Positions 11,701-21,988 of a DNA stretch of 64,000 nucleotides are shown piece by piece (positions within the stretch are counted from its first letter, which is position 1; every line of letters starts with the position of its first letter). Origin of the DNA: Ovis canadensis. Taxonomy: Eukaryota > Chordata > Mammalia > Artiodactyla > Bovidae. The stretch covers positions 65,838,501 through 65,902,500 of the forward strand of contig NC_091263.1 in assembly GCF_042477335.2 (NCBI RefSeq), read 5' to 3'. The notes below the pieces were generated by a model. It worked only from the letters and a program-made list of their open reading frames with translations. It ran no database searches and was not told the origin of the DNA. The position numbers and the translations under genes were made by a program.

Positions 11701-13744
11701 CACCTCTTCTTAATCTCTTTTGCTTCTGTTCTGTTTATGTAAAGGGGAGCAGAAAAGTTGGGGGATCACTGGAGCGATACATGGGATCAAGGGAAAGTAT
11801 TTTTTTTTTTGTAAGTTTATTTATATATTTTATTTGGGCTATGCTAGGTTTTGGTTGGTGCACAGGCTTTCTCTGGCTGCGGTGTGCAGGCTTCTCATTG
11901 CAGTGGCTTCTCTCGTTGCAGAGCATGGACTCTGGGCATGGGGGCTCAGTAGTTGCAGTTCCCGGGCTCTAGAGCACAGGCTCCGTGGTTGTGGTGCACG
12001 GGCTTAGTTGCTCTGAGGCATGTGGGATCTTCCTGGACCAAGGATCAAACCCGTGTCTTCAGCATTGGCAGGCAGATTCCCAACCACTAGACCACCAACT
12101 CCAAGAGAAAGTCTTTTCAAGGTGGGAGATGCTGGTGGATGTCTAAGCCAGAGGGACTCATCCAGCAGGCCAACTATGGAGAAGAGGCTGAGGTGTTGGG
12201 AGGGTCAGCCACTGTGGGAGTCAAAAGTAGGTCAGGCGGCTGGTGAGAGTTCAGGCCCCCATAGAGGGATGGCGCCTGGCAGGAGCCGGGCAGTCCATTC
12301 AGTAGCGGGACAGTCGTTGAGAAGAGGGTGCCAAGGGAAGACCAGGAGTTTCTGAAATTGTGCTTGTTTTCTCCATGAAGCACAAGGCCAGCTGGTCAGG
12401 GACTTTAGATTTGGCAAACGCAGAGAAGGTGGGCAGTGGCCCTTTAAGGAGCAGTGGGCCTGGTGGAGAAAAGTGGCAGTGGCCGTGGCCCTGGGCAGTA
12501 TGGTTTGTGGCGGGGAATGGTGTTCAGGCTTGTGTACAGACAGCTCCATAATGGTCTGCTGCTTAGCTGTTCATACTAACGTTTGATGGGCAGGTGCTTT
12601 TCGGCCTGACCAAGTTTGGGAGTTAGCAGCGTGACACTGCCTAAGAAAGGTTTGGGTATTGACTCCTCTAAGCAGAGGCGGAGACATGAGAGATAGGGGC
12701 AGATGGAGAAGAAGTACTGGGGCCAGGTCAGCAGATCAGGGTCTAGTGAGGATAAGGAGCAGCTGGGGTGTCACACTGGAGGGGCTGTTAGAGCCATTAA
12801 AGCCAGAGGTGCTGGCAAGGTGGGTTGGGAGGGAGGTTGGAGATGGATTCAGGGCAGGTAGAAGGTAAGACACCAGGTCTCAGGGATGGGTTGGGTTCAG
12901 GATGTGGGGAGAAAGGACTCCGAGAGGACACCTGTAGTTTTGACTCGAGCATTTGAACAAACAGCAGTGCCCTTTATTAAGATAACACAGGAAAAGTCTT
13001 CAGCTTTGGGCAGATGGGGACGATTCTGAGTTTGATGGTAGACATAGGAGTTTGAGTTCTCTCTGAGATAAGTAGGGCATGACCAGTGGGCAGCTGAAAA
13101 TTCTCATCTGCAGTCTAGGAAAGAAGTCTAAGTGTGGGTCACTGTTTGAAGCTGTGGGTGTGAATGAGATCTCCCGGGGTGAGAGGAAAGAAGCAGAAGG
13201 GCCTCCAACAGACAGATAGCGGCCCCAGCATTAGACACAGGCAGGGGCTCACTGCTTCCTCCTGCCACCTCTCTGAGCCAGGACTTCCTGGGCCAGCCAC
13301 GTTCTGGTACTGCGTGTGGACTGCGAGGACTCACTTATTTACTCATGCAAGGACTGTCAAAGGCCAGCTCGGTGCCAGGTTACATGCTGGGTGCTGGGGT
13401 GCAACCCTGATCTTCAGTGGTGTCAGGCGGTCATATCCTTGTGGCCGCCAGAAGGCGGTAGTGGCCTGTCTGTCCCTGTCTGGTGGCAGTGGCACCCAGT
13501 ACCTCCCTGGGACCCCTGAGCTTGCCTGCTCTCCCCACAGCTGCGCATGGAGTACCTCTCCCTGATGCATGCCGTGGTCCGCTCCACGCCCTACCTGCAG
13601 CACCGCCACCGGCTCGCCGACCTGCAGGCCACACTGCGACGCATCCTGACGGAGGAGGAAGCCTCGCCCCAGTGCCAGATGGACCGCATGATTGTCCAGG
13701 AGATGTGCAAGGAGTTCCCGGTGCTGGGCGAGGCCCCCAGCTAG
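2706..13744 (+). CDS. NCKIPSD: NCK-interacting protein with SH3 domain (SPIN90/WISH/DIP), 13 coding exons
   Basis: Coding exons: 2706-2876, 5409-5518, 5730-5934, 6094-6205, 6393-6901, 7577-7747, 7878-7964, 8063-8201, 8290-8370, 8542-8670, 8772-8864, 8988-9160, 13541-13744. All junctions are GT-AG, the phases close, and the sum is 2184 nt, or 727 aa (human about 722). The protein binds Nck, N-WASP and Arp2/3 and promotes linear actin nucleation. Residues 1-57 (exon 1) are an SH3 domain: ALYAF, a WW pair and the GYVPPAYL end. Exons 3-5 encode a Ser/Pro-rich linker with a PPPPVKRR segment (about residues 179-186) that can serve as a PxxP ligand and basic NLS. Exons 6-13 encode the helical leucine-rich C-terminal domain shared with yeast Ldb17. 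The start is the first ATG giving the SH3 N-terminus. Intron 12 (4.4 kb) is swollen by a BovB LINE and a CHR-type SINE. Confidence 0.97.
2877..5408 (+). other. NCKIPSD: NCKIPSD intron 1
   Basis: A 2.5-kb intron. No further exon is convincing. Its only clear structure is a pyrimidine-rich tract at about 4180-4460 with a (CT)n core. Confidence 0.7.
4343..4389 (+). repeat. (CT)n microsatellite
   Basis: Runs of TCTCTC interrupted by CCCCTCCC, inside a wider pyrimidine-rich stretch in NCKIPSD intron 1. Confidence 0.85.
10155..11731 (-). mobile_element. BovB (RTE-clade) LINE, 5'-truncated, inverted in NCKIPSD intron 12
   Basis: The + strand reads as the reverse complement of the 3' 1.5 kb of a BovB element. 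It starts with the degenerate 3' tail (TGAACTTGAACT), then the stretch shared with BOV-A SINEs, then reverse-transcriptase coding sequence. Two broken minus-strand frames survive. The one at 10712-11017 contains the palm region, where the catalytic tetrapeptide reads YAGD instead of YADD. The one at 11348-11641 has a finger-region [12 protein letters not shown] segment. The copy is frame-broken and cannot be active. Confidence 0.93.
11800..12104 (-). mobile_element. CHR-type tRNA-Glu-derived SINE
   Basis: Inverted copy. The poly(T) start corresponds to the A-tail. Repeated TTGTGGTGCACGGGCTTAG-like units and the tRNA-like head (GATCAAACCC box-B match, CCACTAGACCACCA end) follow. An imperfect duplication (GGGAAAGTATTTT left, GAGAAAGTCTTTT right) flanks it. 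Confidence 0.85.
13325..13410 (+). mobile_element. Possible MIR SINE fragment
   Basis: TTATTTACTCATGCAAGG followed by GCTCGGTGCCAGG and GCTGGGTGCTGGGG resembles the MIR core and 3' part. It is diverged and was called by eye only. Confidence 0.4.
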
Positions 13745-14460
13745 CACCTTCCTCTCCTCCCTTCCCTGCAGCCCTGGGCAGGGTGCAGGGGACTCAAGAG
13801 GCTTGGCCCTAAGAATGTTTTGCACAGATAGTATGAGGGGAGGTGATGGTAGAAGGGACCTGAGCGGGGACCCCCACCTGACATAGAGCTAACGCCAGGG
13901 GCCAAGCACAGAATTGGGGACCACAGGCCAGGAGCTCTGCTGGGGCACGGGGAGTGTGTGAACTGAAGCCCCTCCATCTCCTGGTAGGCTGCCTCTTCAG
14001 CATGCCCCCACCCCCACCCTTACACACTCACAGTCCTGCTGCTGCTCCAGGCTGGGCCCGAGCCCTCAGACCCCACGCCCGCCTGGTCTGTGTCCCGGGC
14101 TTCGGCACACCGTGTCCCTGGGGTGAGAGGGGGCATCCTCCGCCAGCTCTGTTCTTTGCCTTAGCTTCACAGTGAGTGCCGCTCGTGTGCTCTGCCCACC
14201 CCTAACCCCTGCCCCATGGGGGCGGTCGCTGCCCCTCACTCTGACCCCCAGAGGTCTTGGCCAACCTGCTGCTTTGAGAGCAGAATCTTAGAGACAGGCC
14301 ATCCCTCCTGGAGCCTCACAGAACGGGTGGGGTGGGGGTGATGGCACTAAAGCCAATGACAGAACCTATTTTCTCTGGAAAAATGTAGACTGAGAAGCCA
14401 TGTGTATTTTCCTATGTGCTGCAGCTCACCTTTGGAAATAAATCACAAGGCATCTGGAAA
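13745..14460 (+). other. NCKIPSD: NCKIPSD 3' UTR
   Basis: Sequence from the TAG at 13742-13744 to just past the AATAAA at 14437-14442. There are no young repeats inside. Confidence 0.85.
14437..14442 (+). terminator. NCKIPSD: NCKIPSD poly(A) signal AATAAA
   Basis: Canonical hexamer about 0.7 kb after the NCKIPSD stop, followed within 60 bases by GGGGTGGTGGG, a plausible GU-rich downstream element. Confidence 0.85.
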
Positions 14461-16489
14461 CAGGCTTCCCTGTATGATCCTGAGGGGTGGTGGGAGAGGT
14501 GGGCAGGGGTGGGGGAACCTCAGAACCTCATCAGTAGCTTGCCCTGCCCTCTGCAGCCCCCAGGTGGTCTGTCAGGACCTGAGGACCATCTGTCAGGTGG
14601 TCCCTGACAGGCCCCTCCATCGAGGTCCCTTGAGTCCCACATCTTCCCTGGGTTCCCACTTCTGGGCCACAGCCACAGCCACCGGGAGCCCAGTGGACCA
14701 TCTGCAGGTGGCTGCCCCTGCAGACTTCACTTAGATTTCTCTCTGCCTTGAATGCCGTGTCTCTCTCCCCCATTAAAACCCCTATAATCCTTTACAGCTA
14801 TTCTCAAATGAAGCCTCTCCCCACACCCCCCAGCCCCAGCCTCCCTGAACTCCTCGCCCTGCCCAGCTGTTTCCATTCCTCATTTGTCTTCCACTGGATC
14901 CAGCAAGATCCCCTCACCTTGCAGCCTTAGCAGGGATTTGGTTATTACAGTAGGACCAAAAGAGTATCTCAACGAATATGGGGTTAGATGCACACTGCTG
15001 TCTGAGGGGAATCAGAGGCCAGTGTTGGGCAAAATCTTTCCTTGTGGGCTGCTGAGTTAACAAGGGCTTGTCGCTGTAAGTTGGGGAGGAGAGTCAGAAC
15101 CCATAGGCAGACACCAGACAGCAGTGGTTTTCAACAGTCCCTTTCATTTTGTTACTCAAGATGATTCTCATAGGATTCCACACTTCGAAAATCAGACACC
15201 GTGACTTCTGGCCATGACTTTTCCTTTCTTAATGGGATGCTGACGGCAGGGACCTGTTACTCTCCCAGCAGAGCGAAACGCAGCAAAGAAGACCCCTTGG
15301 GGTGGGGTCCCAGGAAAACAGGTCTGTGGGTGCAAAGCACGGGAAGACAATGAGACGTCCTTCCTGAACTGTTGGCTCTTCTAGAAGGCTAAGTGCACAG
15401 GCTCACCTGGACCCGAGGAGGAGCTGACACAGTGGCTGGCAGGAAAGCTTCATGTGGTACAGCATGGTCACTTCATCCTGGAGGCTTCTGCCTCCCTTTC
15501 ACAGCCAGAATCAACACCGCTGACTTCCAGGTACAAGTCCTTTCTCATTGGAGAGCTGAAGGCAGAGCCCTGCGGTTCTCCCCCTGAGAGTGTGTCATTC
15601 AGGGATGAGCTCAGGCCCTCCGGAAGCTGGGACAGGGACATTCGGTGGCCTCCATGCCTTGCTCTGTTCACTGCCAGGCTGCACACACTGACCTCGTGGG
15701 AAGAGCAGGGCTGGGCTGAGCCATCTGTCCCCGTGCTGGCCCCTGTGAGGAACAAAGCTCAGCCCTGCGGCGGGAGGGTCAGAGGCCCTGCCCACTTCTG
15801 CATGACTGTCCAAGGGGTCCTTGCTCGCATTCATCAGGGGTACTTGAGCCCCAGCTGACAAATTTAAAGAAATGCCGGCTCCAGGCAGCAAACGGGGGCC
15901 AGGACTCTAGGACCCCTCAGCAAACACCTTGATGGTGGTCTCGCCACACAAAATTACAACCACCAGGGAAAACAGCCAGAGAATTCCTCAGGGAAGGAAC
16001 TATCTGGGAGAACAGCTGTGCCTGCTTGATGGTAGACGTGGATGTAGTTAGGCAGGGGAAAGGGCAGAGACGGAGAATCAAGCCACTCAAGGAAAGGGGT
16101 GTTTGGGTGGGGCTGACGAAAACTCACAATTTTGAGGGGCCCTGCGGGCTGGGGGTTTGGGCCAATCTCTAGGCTAGAAGTGGGTCCCTACAGGTGTGGC
16201 ACACGTCCGTGTGATACAACTGAGGACAACAGGCTACACGTGCCAAGGCAACTCCACGGTAAGGGGGTCAGGTGAAGACGACCTGCCTGCTCAGCCCCCA
16301 AAAGATACTGACTCAGGCTCCAAGTCCGTGAGGACAACCTTTCCTTTTTTTCCCGTTTAATGGAAGAACATACAAGATGCTAACAAATGACAACAAGATG
16401 CTAATCTCGTCACCACCCAGTGTCACCAGCTCCCAAAGCTCACTTAATCATTAACTCCTCCCTTCTCCCCAGACCTCCTCCCTAGAGGT
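14461..16489. other. Intergenic stretch between NCKIPSD and CELSR3, proximal part
   Basis: About 2 kb with no exon or RNA gene that I can support. The local open frames (for example 15454-15858 +) have no recognisable protein signature. Confidence 0.5.
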
Positions 16490-17732
16490 AATTCCTCAGG
16501 AGTTTTGCCTATTTTCCAGCTTCACATAAGTGGAGTCATATGAGCACTGGCTTCTTCACTCCCCGCCAGATTTCACAGTTCACCCACGGTGCACTCTCAT
16601 TTATTTATCCACGTTGACAATCTTTCAGTTGTTTCCAGGTTTGTCTATTACAAATCATGCTGTCAGGAGCACCGTTGTACTCATCTTTTGGTTGCTCATA
16701 TGCATTATATTGGGGGGGCGGTATATTCTCAAAAGTGGAATTGCACTGAAATGCCAAATAGCTTTCCTGAGTAGTTGTACCAATGTATGCTCCTCCACTG
16801 GTGTCTGAGTGCCAGCTCCTCTGTCTCTTTCCCTAAACCTGGTATTGTCAGTCATTTTTATTTTAGGCATTCTGGTGGAGTACAGTAATACTTACTTTCA
16901 CATTTAAATTTCCCTGATGACTAAAGAGGTTGAGCATGTTTTCATCCGTTTACTGGCTATTTGAATCTTCTCTTGTGAAGCACCTCTTCATATCTCTTGC
17001 CCATTCATTGACTGGGATATGGATCTTTTATTGGTTTATAGTATGTATTCAGGATATGAGTCCTTGGATTGTGTATCTTAACTTATCCTCCCTATCTTAT
17101 CTTAATGTCTTAACCTTATCTTAACCTATCTTATCTTACTGTCTTTGGATGAAAGAAGTTCTTCATTGTAATCCAATTTTCAGTATTTTCCTTTATGGTT
17201 AGTCCATTTTGTGTCCTCTTAAAAAATATTTGCTTAAAAGTCATGAACTTTTATGTTCTCTTCTAAAAGAGGCATTGCCTTTTCTTTCTCATTCAGATGT
17301 CAGATCTATCTAGAATTGATTATGTGGGTAGTATGAAGTAGGGGGTCTCATTTTTGTCTACATGGATATCCAGTTGATGTGGCATCATTTACTGGAAAGC
17401 CCATCCTTTGCTTGTGTTGGCTCTTAAGAGCCACTCGTGTAAATATTCAAGTCTTTGTGCACCTGTAGGCCCCTCTCTGGATTTTGTTCTGTTTGTCTGT
17501 CTGTTCCTGTACCAGCACCATACAGTCTTGGTTTTCTCGCTGTAGCCTTCCTGATCTCTAGTAGAGGAAGTTGTTCTCCTTCTTGGGTTTCCTTTGGACT
17601 GTCTTGGGTGTTTTTGGCCCTCATACATTTTAGAATCCAGTTTGACGGTCTACACACACATGTACACTACACAGTCTTTACTGAGTTGCACTGAATCCAT
17701 GTATCATTTGGGAAGAATTAGCACCTGCACAA
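16490..17732 (-). mobile_element. Old L1 LINE 3' region, inverted
   Basis: AT-rich sequence with phrases typical of inverted L1M 3' sequences (CATAAGTGGAGTCATATGA, GAGGTTGAGCATGTTTTCAT, TACCAGCACCATACAGTCTT). Too diverged to name a subfamily by eye. No ORF is intact. Confidence 0.7.
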
Positions 17733-17983
17733 TACAGGTATACCACATTTTATTGCACTTCACTGATACTGTATCTTTTACAACAAATTGAAAGGTTTTG
17801 AAGGTTTTGTGGCAAACCTTCAATAGCTAACAGATGATAGAAAGTCTATCGTCACCAGTCTTCCAACAGCATTTTCTTACGGCATGTCTCCGTGTCACAT
17901 GTTGGTAATTCTCATAATATTTCAAACTTTATCATCATTACTATATCTGTTATGCTGATCTGTGGTCAGTGATCTCTAATGTT

Positions 17984-18175
17984 ATTTATTTTTGGCTGTA
18001 CCAGGAAGCCTGCTGTCTATGGGGTCACACAGATTCGGACACGACTGAAGTGACTTAGCAGCAGCAGTACCAGGAAGCATGTGGGATCTTAGATCTCCAA
18101 CCAGGGATCAAACTTGGCCCTCTGCAGTGGAAGTGCAGGGTCCTAACCACTGGACTGCCAGGCAATTCCTTGGTG
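17984..18175 (-). mobile_element. tRNA-Glu-type SINE inside the Tigger1 copy, itself interrupted
   Basis: Inverted short SINE (TTATTTATTTTTGGCTGTACC at the tail; AGGGATCAAACTTGGC box-B-like; CTAACCACTGGACTGCCAGG head). It is split by a BOV-A2 piece at 18010-18066. Confidence 0.8.
18010..18066 (+). mobile_element. 5'-truncated BOV-A2 fragment with 12-bp target duplication
   Basis: Carries TATGGGGTCACACAGATTCGG and GACTGAAGTGACTTAGCAGC. The flanks repeat GTACCAGGAAGC exactly (17998-18009 and 18067-18078), which proves insertion into the older SINE. Confidence 0.88.
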
Positions 18176-18293
18176 TTACTTTTAAAAAGATGATGTTTAG
18201 GCCCACCCAACGATGTCAAAAAAGAAAAAAAAATTGATTATGATTCACTGAAGGCTCAGATGATGGTTAGCATTTTTTAGCCATAAGGTGTTG

Positions 18294-18412
18294 GTTTTTT
18301 TTTTCTTTTTCAGCCATTTGTCATGAAAGATCTTAGTTCCCTGAGCAGGGATCAAACCTATGCCTCCTGCAGTGAAAGGTGGAGTCTTAACCACTGGACC
18401 AACAGGAAATTC
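18294..18412 (-). mobile_element. Second tRNA-Glu-type SINE inside the Tigger1 copy
   Basis: Poly(T), then a diverged SINE body containing CAGGGATCAAACCTATG and TTAACCACTGGACCAACAGG. Tigger1 sequence resumes on both sides. Confidence 0.8.
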
Positions 18413-18650
18413 CTAGCAATAAGGTATTTTTAATTAAGGTATGTACTTTTTTTTTGACATAGTACTGTTGCACACTTAACAGACTGTAGTCTAAACACAA
18501 ATTTTTTATTCCCTGGGAAAGCATTTGTATAAGTCACTTTACTCTGATATTTGCTTTATTGCAGTGGTCTGTAACCAAACCCACAGCATCTCTGAGGCAT
18601 GCCTGTATTAAATCTTCCAATCTTTGAACATAGTTTTGCACACATAGTTT

Positions 18651-18707
18651 TGTGCTCAGTCATGTCCGGATCGCAAAGAGTCGGACGCAACTAAGCGACT
18701 TCACTTG
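18651..18707 (-). mobile_element. BOV-A fragment
   Basis: GTGCTCAGTCATGTCC followed by ATCGCAAAGAGTCGGACGC, a short BOV-A-derived piece just outside the Tigger1 copy. Confidence 0.7.
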
Positions 18708-18709
18708 CA

Positions 18710-19440
18710 CTCCATTTATGTCTTTATGTTTCCATTTTTTCTTTCAGTGTTTGAGATATAATTTGACTATATAGTTTAAGGTATACAACATAATGATTTG
18801 ACTTCACATACATCATGAAATGATTATGATAGTGTTCAGTGTCAATGTTTTATTGTATGTGTGAAGAGTCATTGCACATTATGACTGGCATAATATATTT
18901 ATTCCTGGCATTTTATGTTGCACGATGCTACTGTAAATTGCATCATGAAAAAAAGTTTTCACTTGTTGATATATAGAAATTACAACTGGTTTTTATATAT
19001 TGAGTTTGCATCCAGTGACTTTGCTAAACTCTGGTAACTTATCTAGGAGAAGGCAATAGCACCCCACTCCAGTACTCTTGCCTGGAAAATCCCATGGACA
19101 GAGGAGCCTGGTGTGCTGCAGTCCATGGGGTCGCTGAGAGTTGGACACGACTTAGTGACTTCACTTTCACGTTTCACTTTCATGCATGGAGAAGGAAATG
19201 GCAACCCACTCCAGTGTTCTTGCCTGGAGAATCCCAGGGACGGGGGAGCCTGGTGGGCTGCCGTCTCTGGGGTCTCACAGAGTCGGACATGACTGAAGCA
19301 ACTTAGGAGCAGCAGCAGCAGTAACTTATCTGTAAGTTCTTTTGGCTTTTTTGCATACACATTTCTGTTGCCTGTGAATACTTTTTTTCCCCTTTCTAAT
19401 CCTTATACCTTTTGACTTTTATTTTTTTTCTTTTTTTACC
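18710..19440 (-). mobile_element. Old L1 fragment split by BOV-A2
   Basis: AT-rich L1-like sequence (TTTGAGATATAATTTGACTA, GATTTGACTTCACATACATC). It runs up to the BOV-A2 at 19045-19320 and continues afterwards. Confidence 0.55.
19045..19320 (+). mobile_element. BOV-A2 SINE, full dimer
   Basis: Two BOV-A monomers in tandem, each with ACCCACTCCAGT-like and GGAGCCTGGTG blocks, joined by a TTTCACTTTCATGCATGGAG linker and ending in a (CAG)n tail. The exact repeat GTAACTTATCT flanks it (19034-19044 and 19321-19331), so this is a young intact insertion. Confidence 0.95.
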
Positions 19441-20495
19441 TTACTGCACTGTTGAAGCCCTCCAATATAATATTAAGGCTTAAGGTCAAGAATTCAAAGT
19501 GTTGTTTTTCTCTAGTAAGGCTCTGCTGCTCCAGAGGTAAGGAATTCACAAATAGTCTAACTGGGGTTAGATTTTAGCCCACTGAGTTTGTCTAAGAAGA
19601 GCCAGGGTAGGAGAATTTTTATCAGACTGGCTAATGGTTAAGGTAAGGACTTCCCAGGTGGCTTCATGATAAAAGAATCCCCCTGCAATGGGTGACAAGG
19701 GCAAATACTGGGTAGAGAAAGAGGCATGAGGAGAGGGTCAGAAATGTCCTAGGGGGCAGTGGAGAGAGGAACTCTACTTGCTTTGCCTTTACCGGGAGCA
19801 TGAGAAGCTGTCACCAGGGGTGGGACATAGAGGTGAGGGCAGAGGGAGAAGGACAGGCTTCCATGGAAAAGCAGCCAAAGGGAGAGGACAGCAGTGGAGG
19901 CAGAGCTTCAGGGAGGACACGGAGGGTCTTGGTGACCCTCTGCAGTCACCAAGGGTCTAGCCCTAGGACAGGGAGCAGGGCATAACACAGCCACGATCCA
20001 TTTAAACCTCAGAACATTTGCCCACACAGCCTCCAAGACCTAGGGTGGCTCCTCCATCTTTTGGTTATTCAAAGATCTACTCAGGCAGATGGTTACACTG
20101 GCTCAGACACCTCCTCTGGGATCTAGCATCCCTCTCCCTAGCGTCCCATCTATCTACCGCCTTCGTTCGCATAAAGCTTTCCGCCCTCCACTCGTTAGAT
20201 CGTGAACCCTGAGGGCGAAGGTGCGATGGAAACCATGTCTTTGGCTTCCCTCCTCCAGCCCCTGCACCGAGCTCCCATCCAACCAAGGTCTGCCTTCAGC
20301 GCCTCTCCAACGCTCATAGTAAAACCCAGACCGTACTTTCTTGGCTCTGACCTTAGGAAGTCCTCAGATTCTGAGACACCAGAGGGCACCACTGGAGCCC
20401 ACCCACCGGCTCTCCGTAGTCACATGAGGTGCTGGAACGAGGAATCCCGCCTCCTGGAAGCGAAAAAGTCAATGAGGAGGCCTAAGAATGCGCCA
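19441..20495. other. Intergenic stretch between NCKIPSD and CELSR3, distal part
   Basis: No gene is recognised. A short SINE-like piece may lie at about 19650-19710 (CAGGTGGCTTCATGATAAA). The remaining open frames look spurious. Confidence 0.5.
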
Positions 20496-21948
20496 TTTGA
20501 TTGGTTGGTGGTGATGTCATAGGTACCGTTTGGGGCGGGCCAGAGGCCGAAGCCGGAGTTCTCCGCTGGTTCCAAGCAGGAGCCGCGCCCCTTGGAGCGT
20601 TCGGGGCCTTAGCCCTAAACCCCTCCTGGATCCAGGGACGCCTTCGCCATCTGACCGTGGCGTTGCAGGCCACTGTCGGTGCTGCTTTGCAGGCTGAACC
20701 GTAGAACGCCTCCTGGATTGTCTCTCCAGGCTCTTCTGGAACCAGCGGAGCCTCCTCCCCCAGACAATAAGTCTGCAGTGGGGGCGGAGCCACCCATTGT
20801 CCCAATAGAAACAGTGACCTTCTGATTGGAACGCTCGGTGTTCACGCCCCACGCCCTCGCTCGTCTTCGGTGACGTTTATTCCCCGGCGTCTGCCCATTG
20901 GATCTTACTTGAGTCTTACTTGTAGTAGAACAGCGCGGGCAAAACTGAGCTTTTCCATTAGTTCCCTCAAGGGTCTAAGGGACGCAGTCGTAGTGGGCAA
21001 GGGAGGAGATCTGAGGAATCCGAGCCTCAGTCTTGCGGCAACGCAGGGTTGCATGTGGCATTCCAGAGCACTGAAGACTCGCTACCTAAGAGAGGGGTGT
21101 AATTTCCAGTGGAAGAGCAGCCGGCCGAAAAACCAGGGAAGTTTAACCTCTGTTCCGGCTTCGGGCGGGTCACCTCTGGTCCCTGCTCGGTTGGAGCGCT
21201 CCAAACAAGCAGATGCTCGCGACATGTTTCATGAGTTAAAACTCGCTGATCGAACGGTTAAGGCTGTTCGGGCAGCTGGCACCCCAACTCACTTCCGACC
21301 CCATGATGGTATCTCCACCCAAGAGTTGAGAGAAAACTCTGCACATCGTAGGCACCAAAATTTCAGACCAAAATCCGGGACAGGGTTCGGAACTAGTGGT
21401 CAGGAAGGCGGGGCATAAGAGATCGGCAAGCAGAAGGCCGAAGACAGAGCTGAGACAGCGCCCTAGAGGGAGGGAGGCGGGTGAGGGCGGTGGCCAAGAA
21501 GAGGAGGGTGGGACCAGGGGCGGTGAATCTCCCTGCCCGGTTCAGCACCGTGGGCAGCACTTGCGTTCTGCCCTCAATAAAGATGGCGGTCATGACTTCT
21601 AAGTCGGCAGCTGCCATGCGCAATGGCCTGTACCATAGGATTTGGAGCTCCGGGGCGGGGATGGAATGAACCATCGCAGCGGCCGGGAGCCATGTTGGAG
21701 CGGCGGGAGGCGGCAGCAGCGTCAGGGATGCTGTGGTGGGGGCGGCAAAAGCCGGGGCCGCTCGCCAAAGGGCCTCTGGCCGCGAAGTAGATGGTGCCCA
21801 GAGGGTGGCGGCGGCGTGGAGCGACAGGCCTAGAGGCAGGGGACTGGGGTGGCTGCAGGGGTCCGGGTGGGGGTCCGAGCAGCGAGGCGGGCCCAAGGCC
21901 TGGACCCGGGTGGAGGACAGTGGAGGCAGTGTGGGGAAGTGGGGGGAG
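20495..21948 (+). promoter_or_regulatory. CELSR3: CELSR3 upstream regulatory region and 5' UTR
   Basis: Rising GC and CpG content towards the CELSR3 start. Four CCAAT/ATTGG boxes lie at 20500-20504, 20802-20806, 20825-20829 and 20897-20901. A GC box (GGGGCGGAGC) is at about 20781 and a YY1-like AAGATGGCGG at 21580-21589. No TATA box is obvious. The transcription start is not visible; the YY1-like motif, a common position marker just downstream of start sites, suggests it may be near 21.55-21.6 kb (inference). Confidence 0.55.
21692..21790 (+). other. Upstream ORF 1 before CELSR3
   Basis: ATG with G at -3, 32 codons, stop TAG 21788-21790. It is relevant only if the transcript starts upstream of 21.69 kb. 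The next ATG follows the stop with no gap. Confidence 0.45.
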
Positions 21949-21988
21949 ATGGCGAGGCGGCAGCCGTGGTGGGATCTCAGGGGGCTGA
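21791..21988 (+). other. Upstream ORF 2 overlapping the CELSR3 start codon
   Basis: ATG with G at +4, directly abutting the stop of uORF 1 (TAGATGG). Its 65-codon frame runs past the CELSR3 ATG (21949) in a different reading frame, so ribosomes that use it cannot reinitiate at the CELSR3 start. Confidence 0.45.

Larger units (their letters stand above)
17735..18605 (+). mobile_element. Tigger1-type DNA transposon remnant with nested SINEs
   Basis: Begins CAGGTATACC and ends GGCATGCCTG, near-perfect inverted termini, and is flanked by TA on both sides (17733-17734, 18606-18607), the mariner/Tigger target duplication. Both end regions match Tigger1 terminal sequence as I know it. The transposase region is missing, so this is a non-autonomous deletion derivative. 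SINEs are inserted at about 17984-18175 and 18294-18412. Confidence 0.88.

Noticed and set aside
21575-21580. AATAAA-like hexamer in the CELSR3 promoter
   Set aside because: It lies in a CpG island just before a YY1-like motif with no upstream gene on this strand needing a 3' end. Chance match.
21733-21948. N-terminal extension of the CELSR3 frame from a GTG
   Set aside because: There is no in-frame ATG before 21949. The signal peptide begins right after that ATG and matches the human start.
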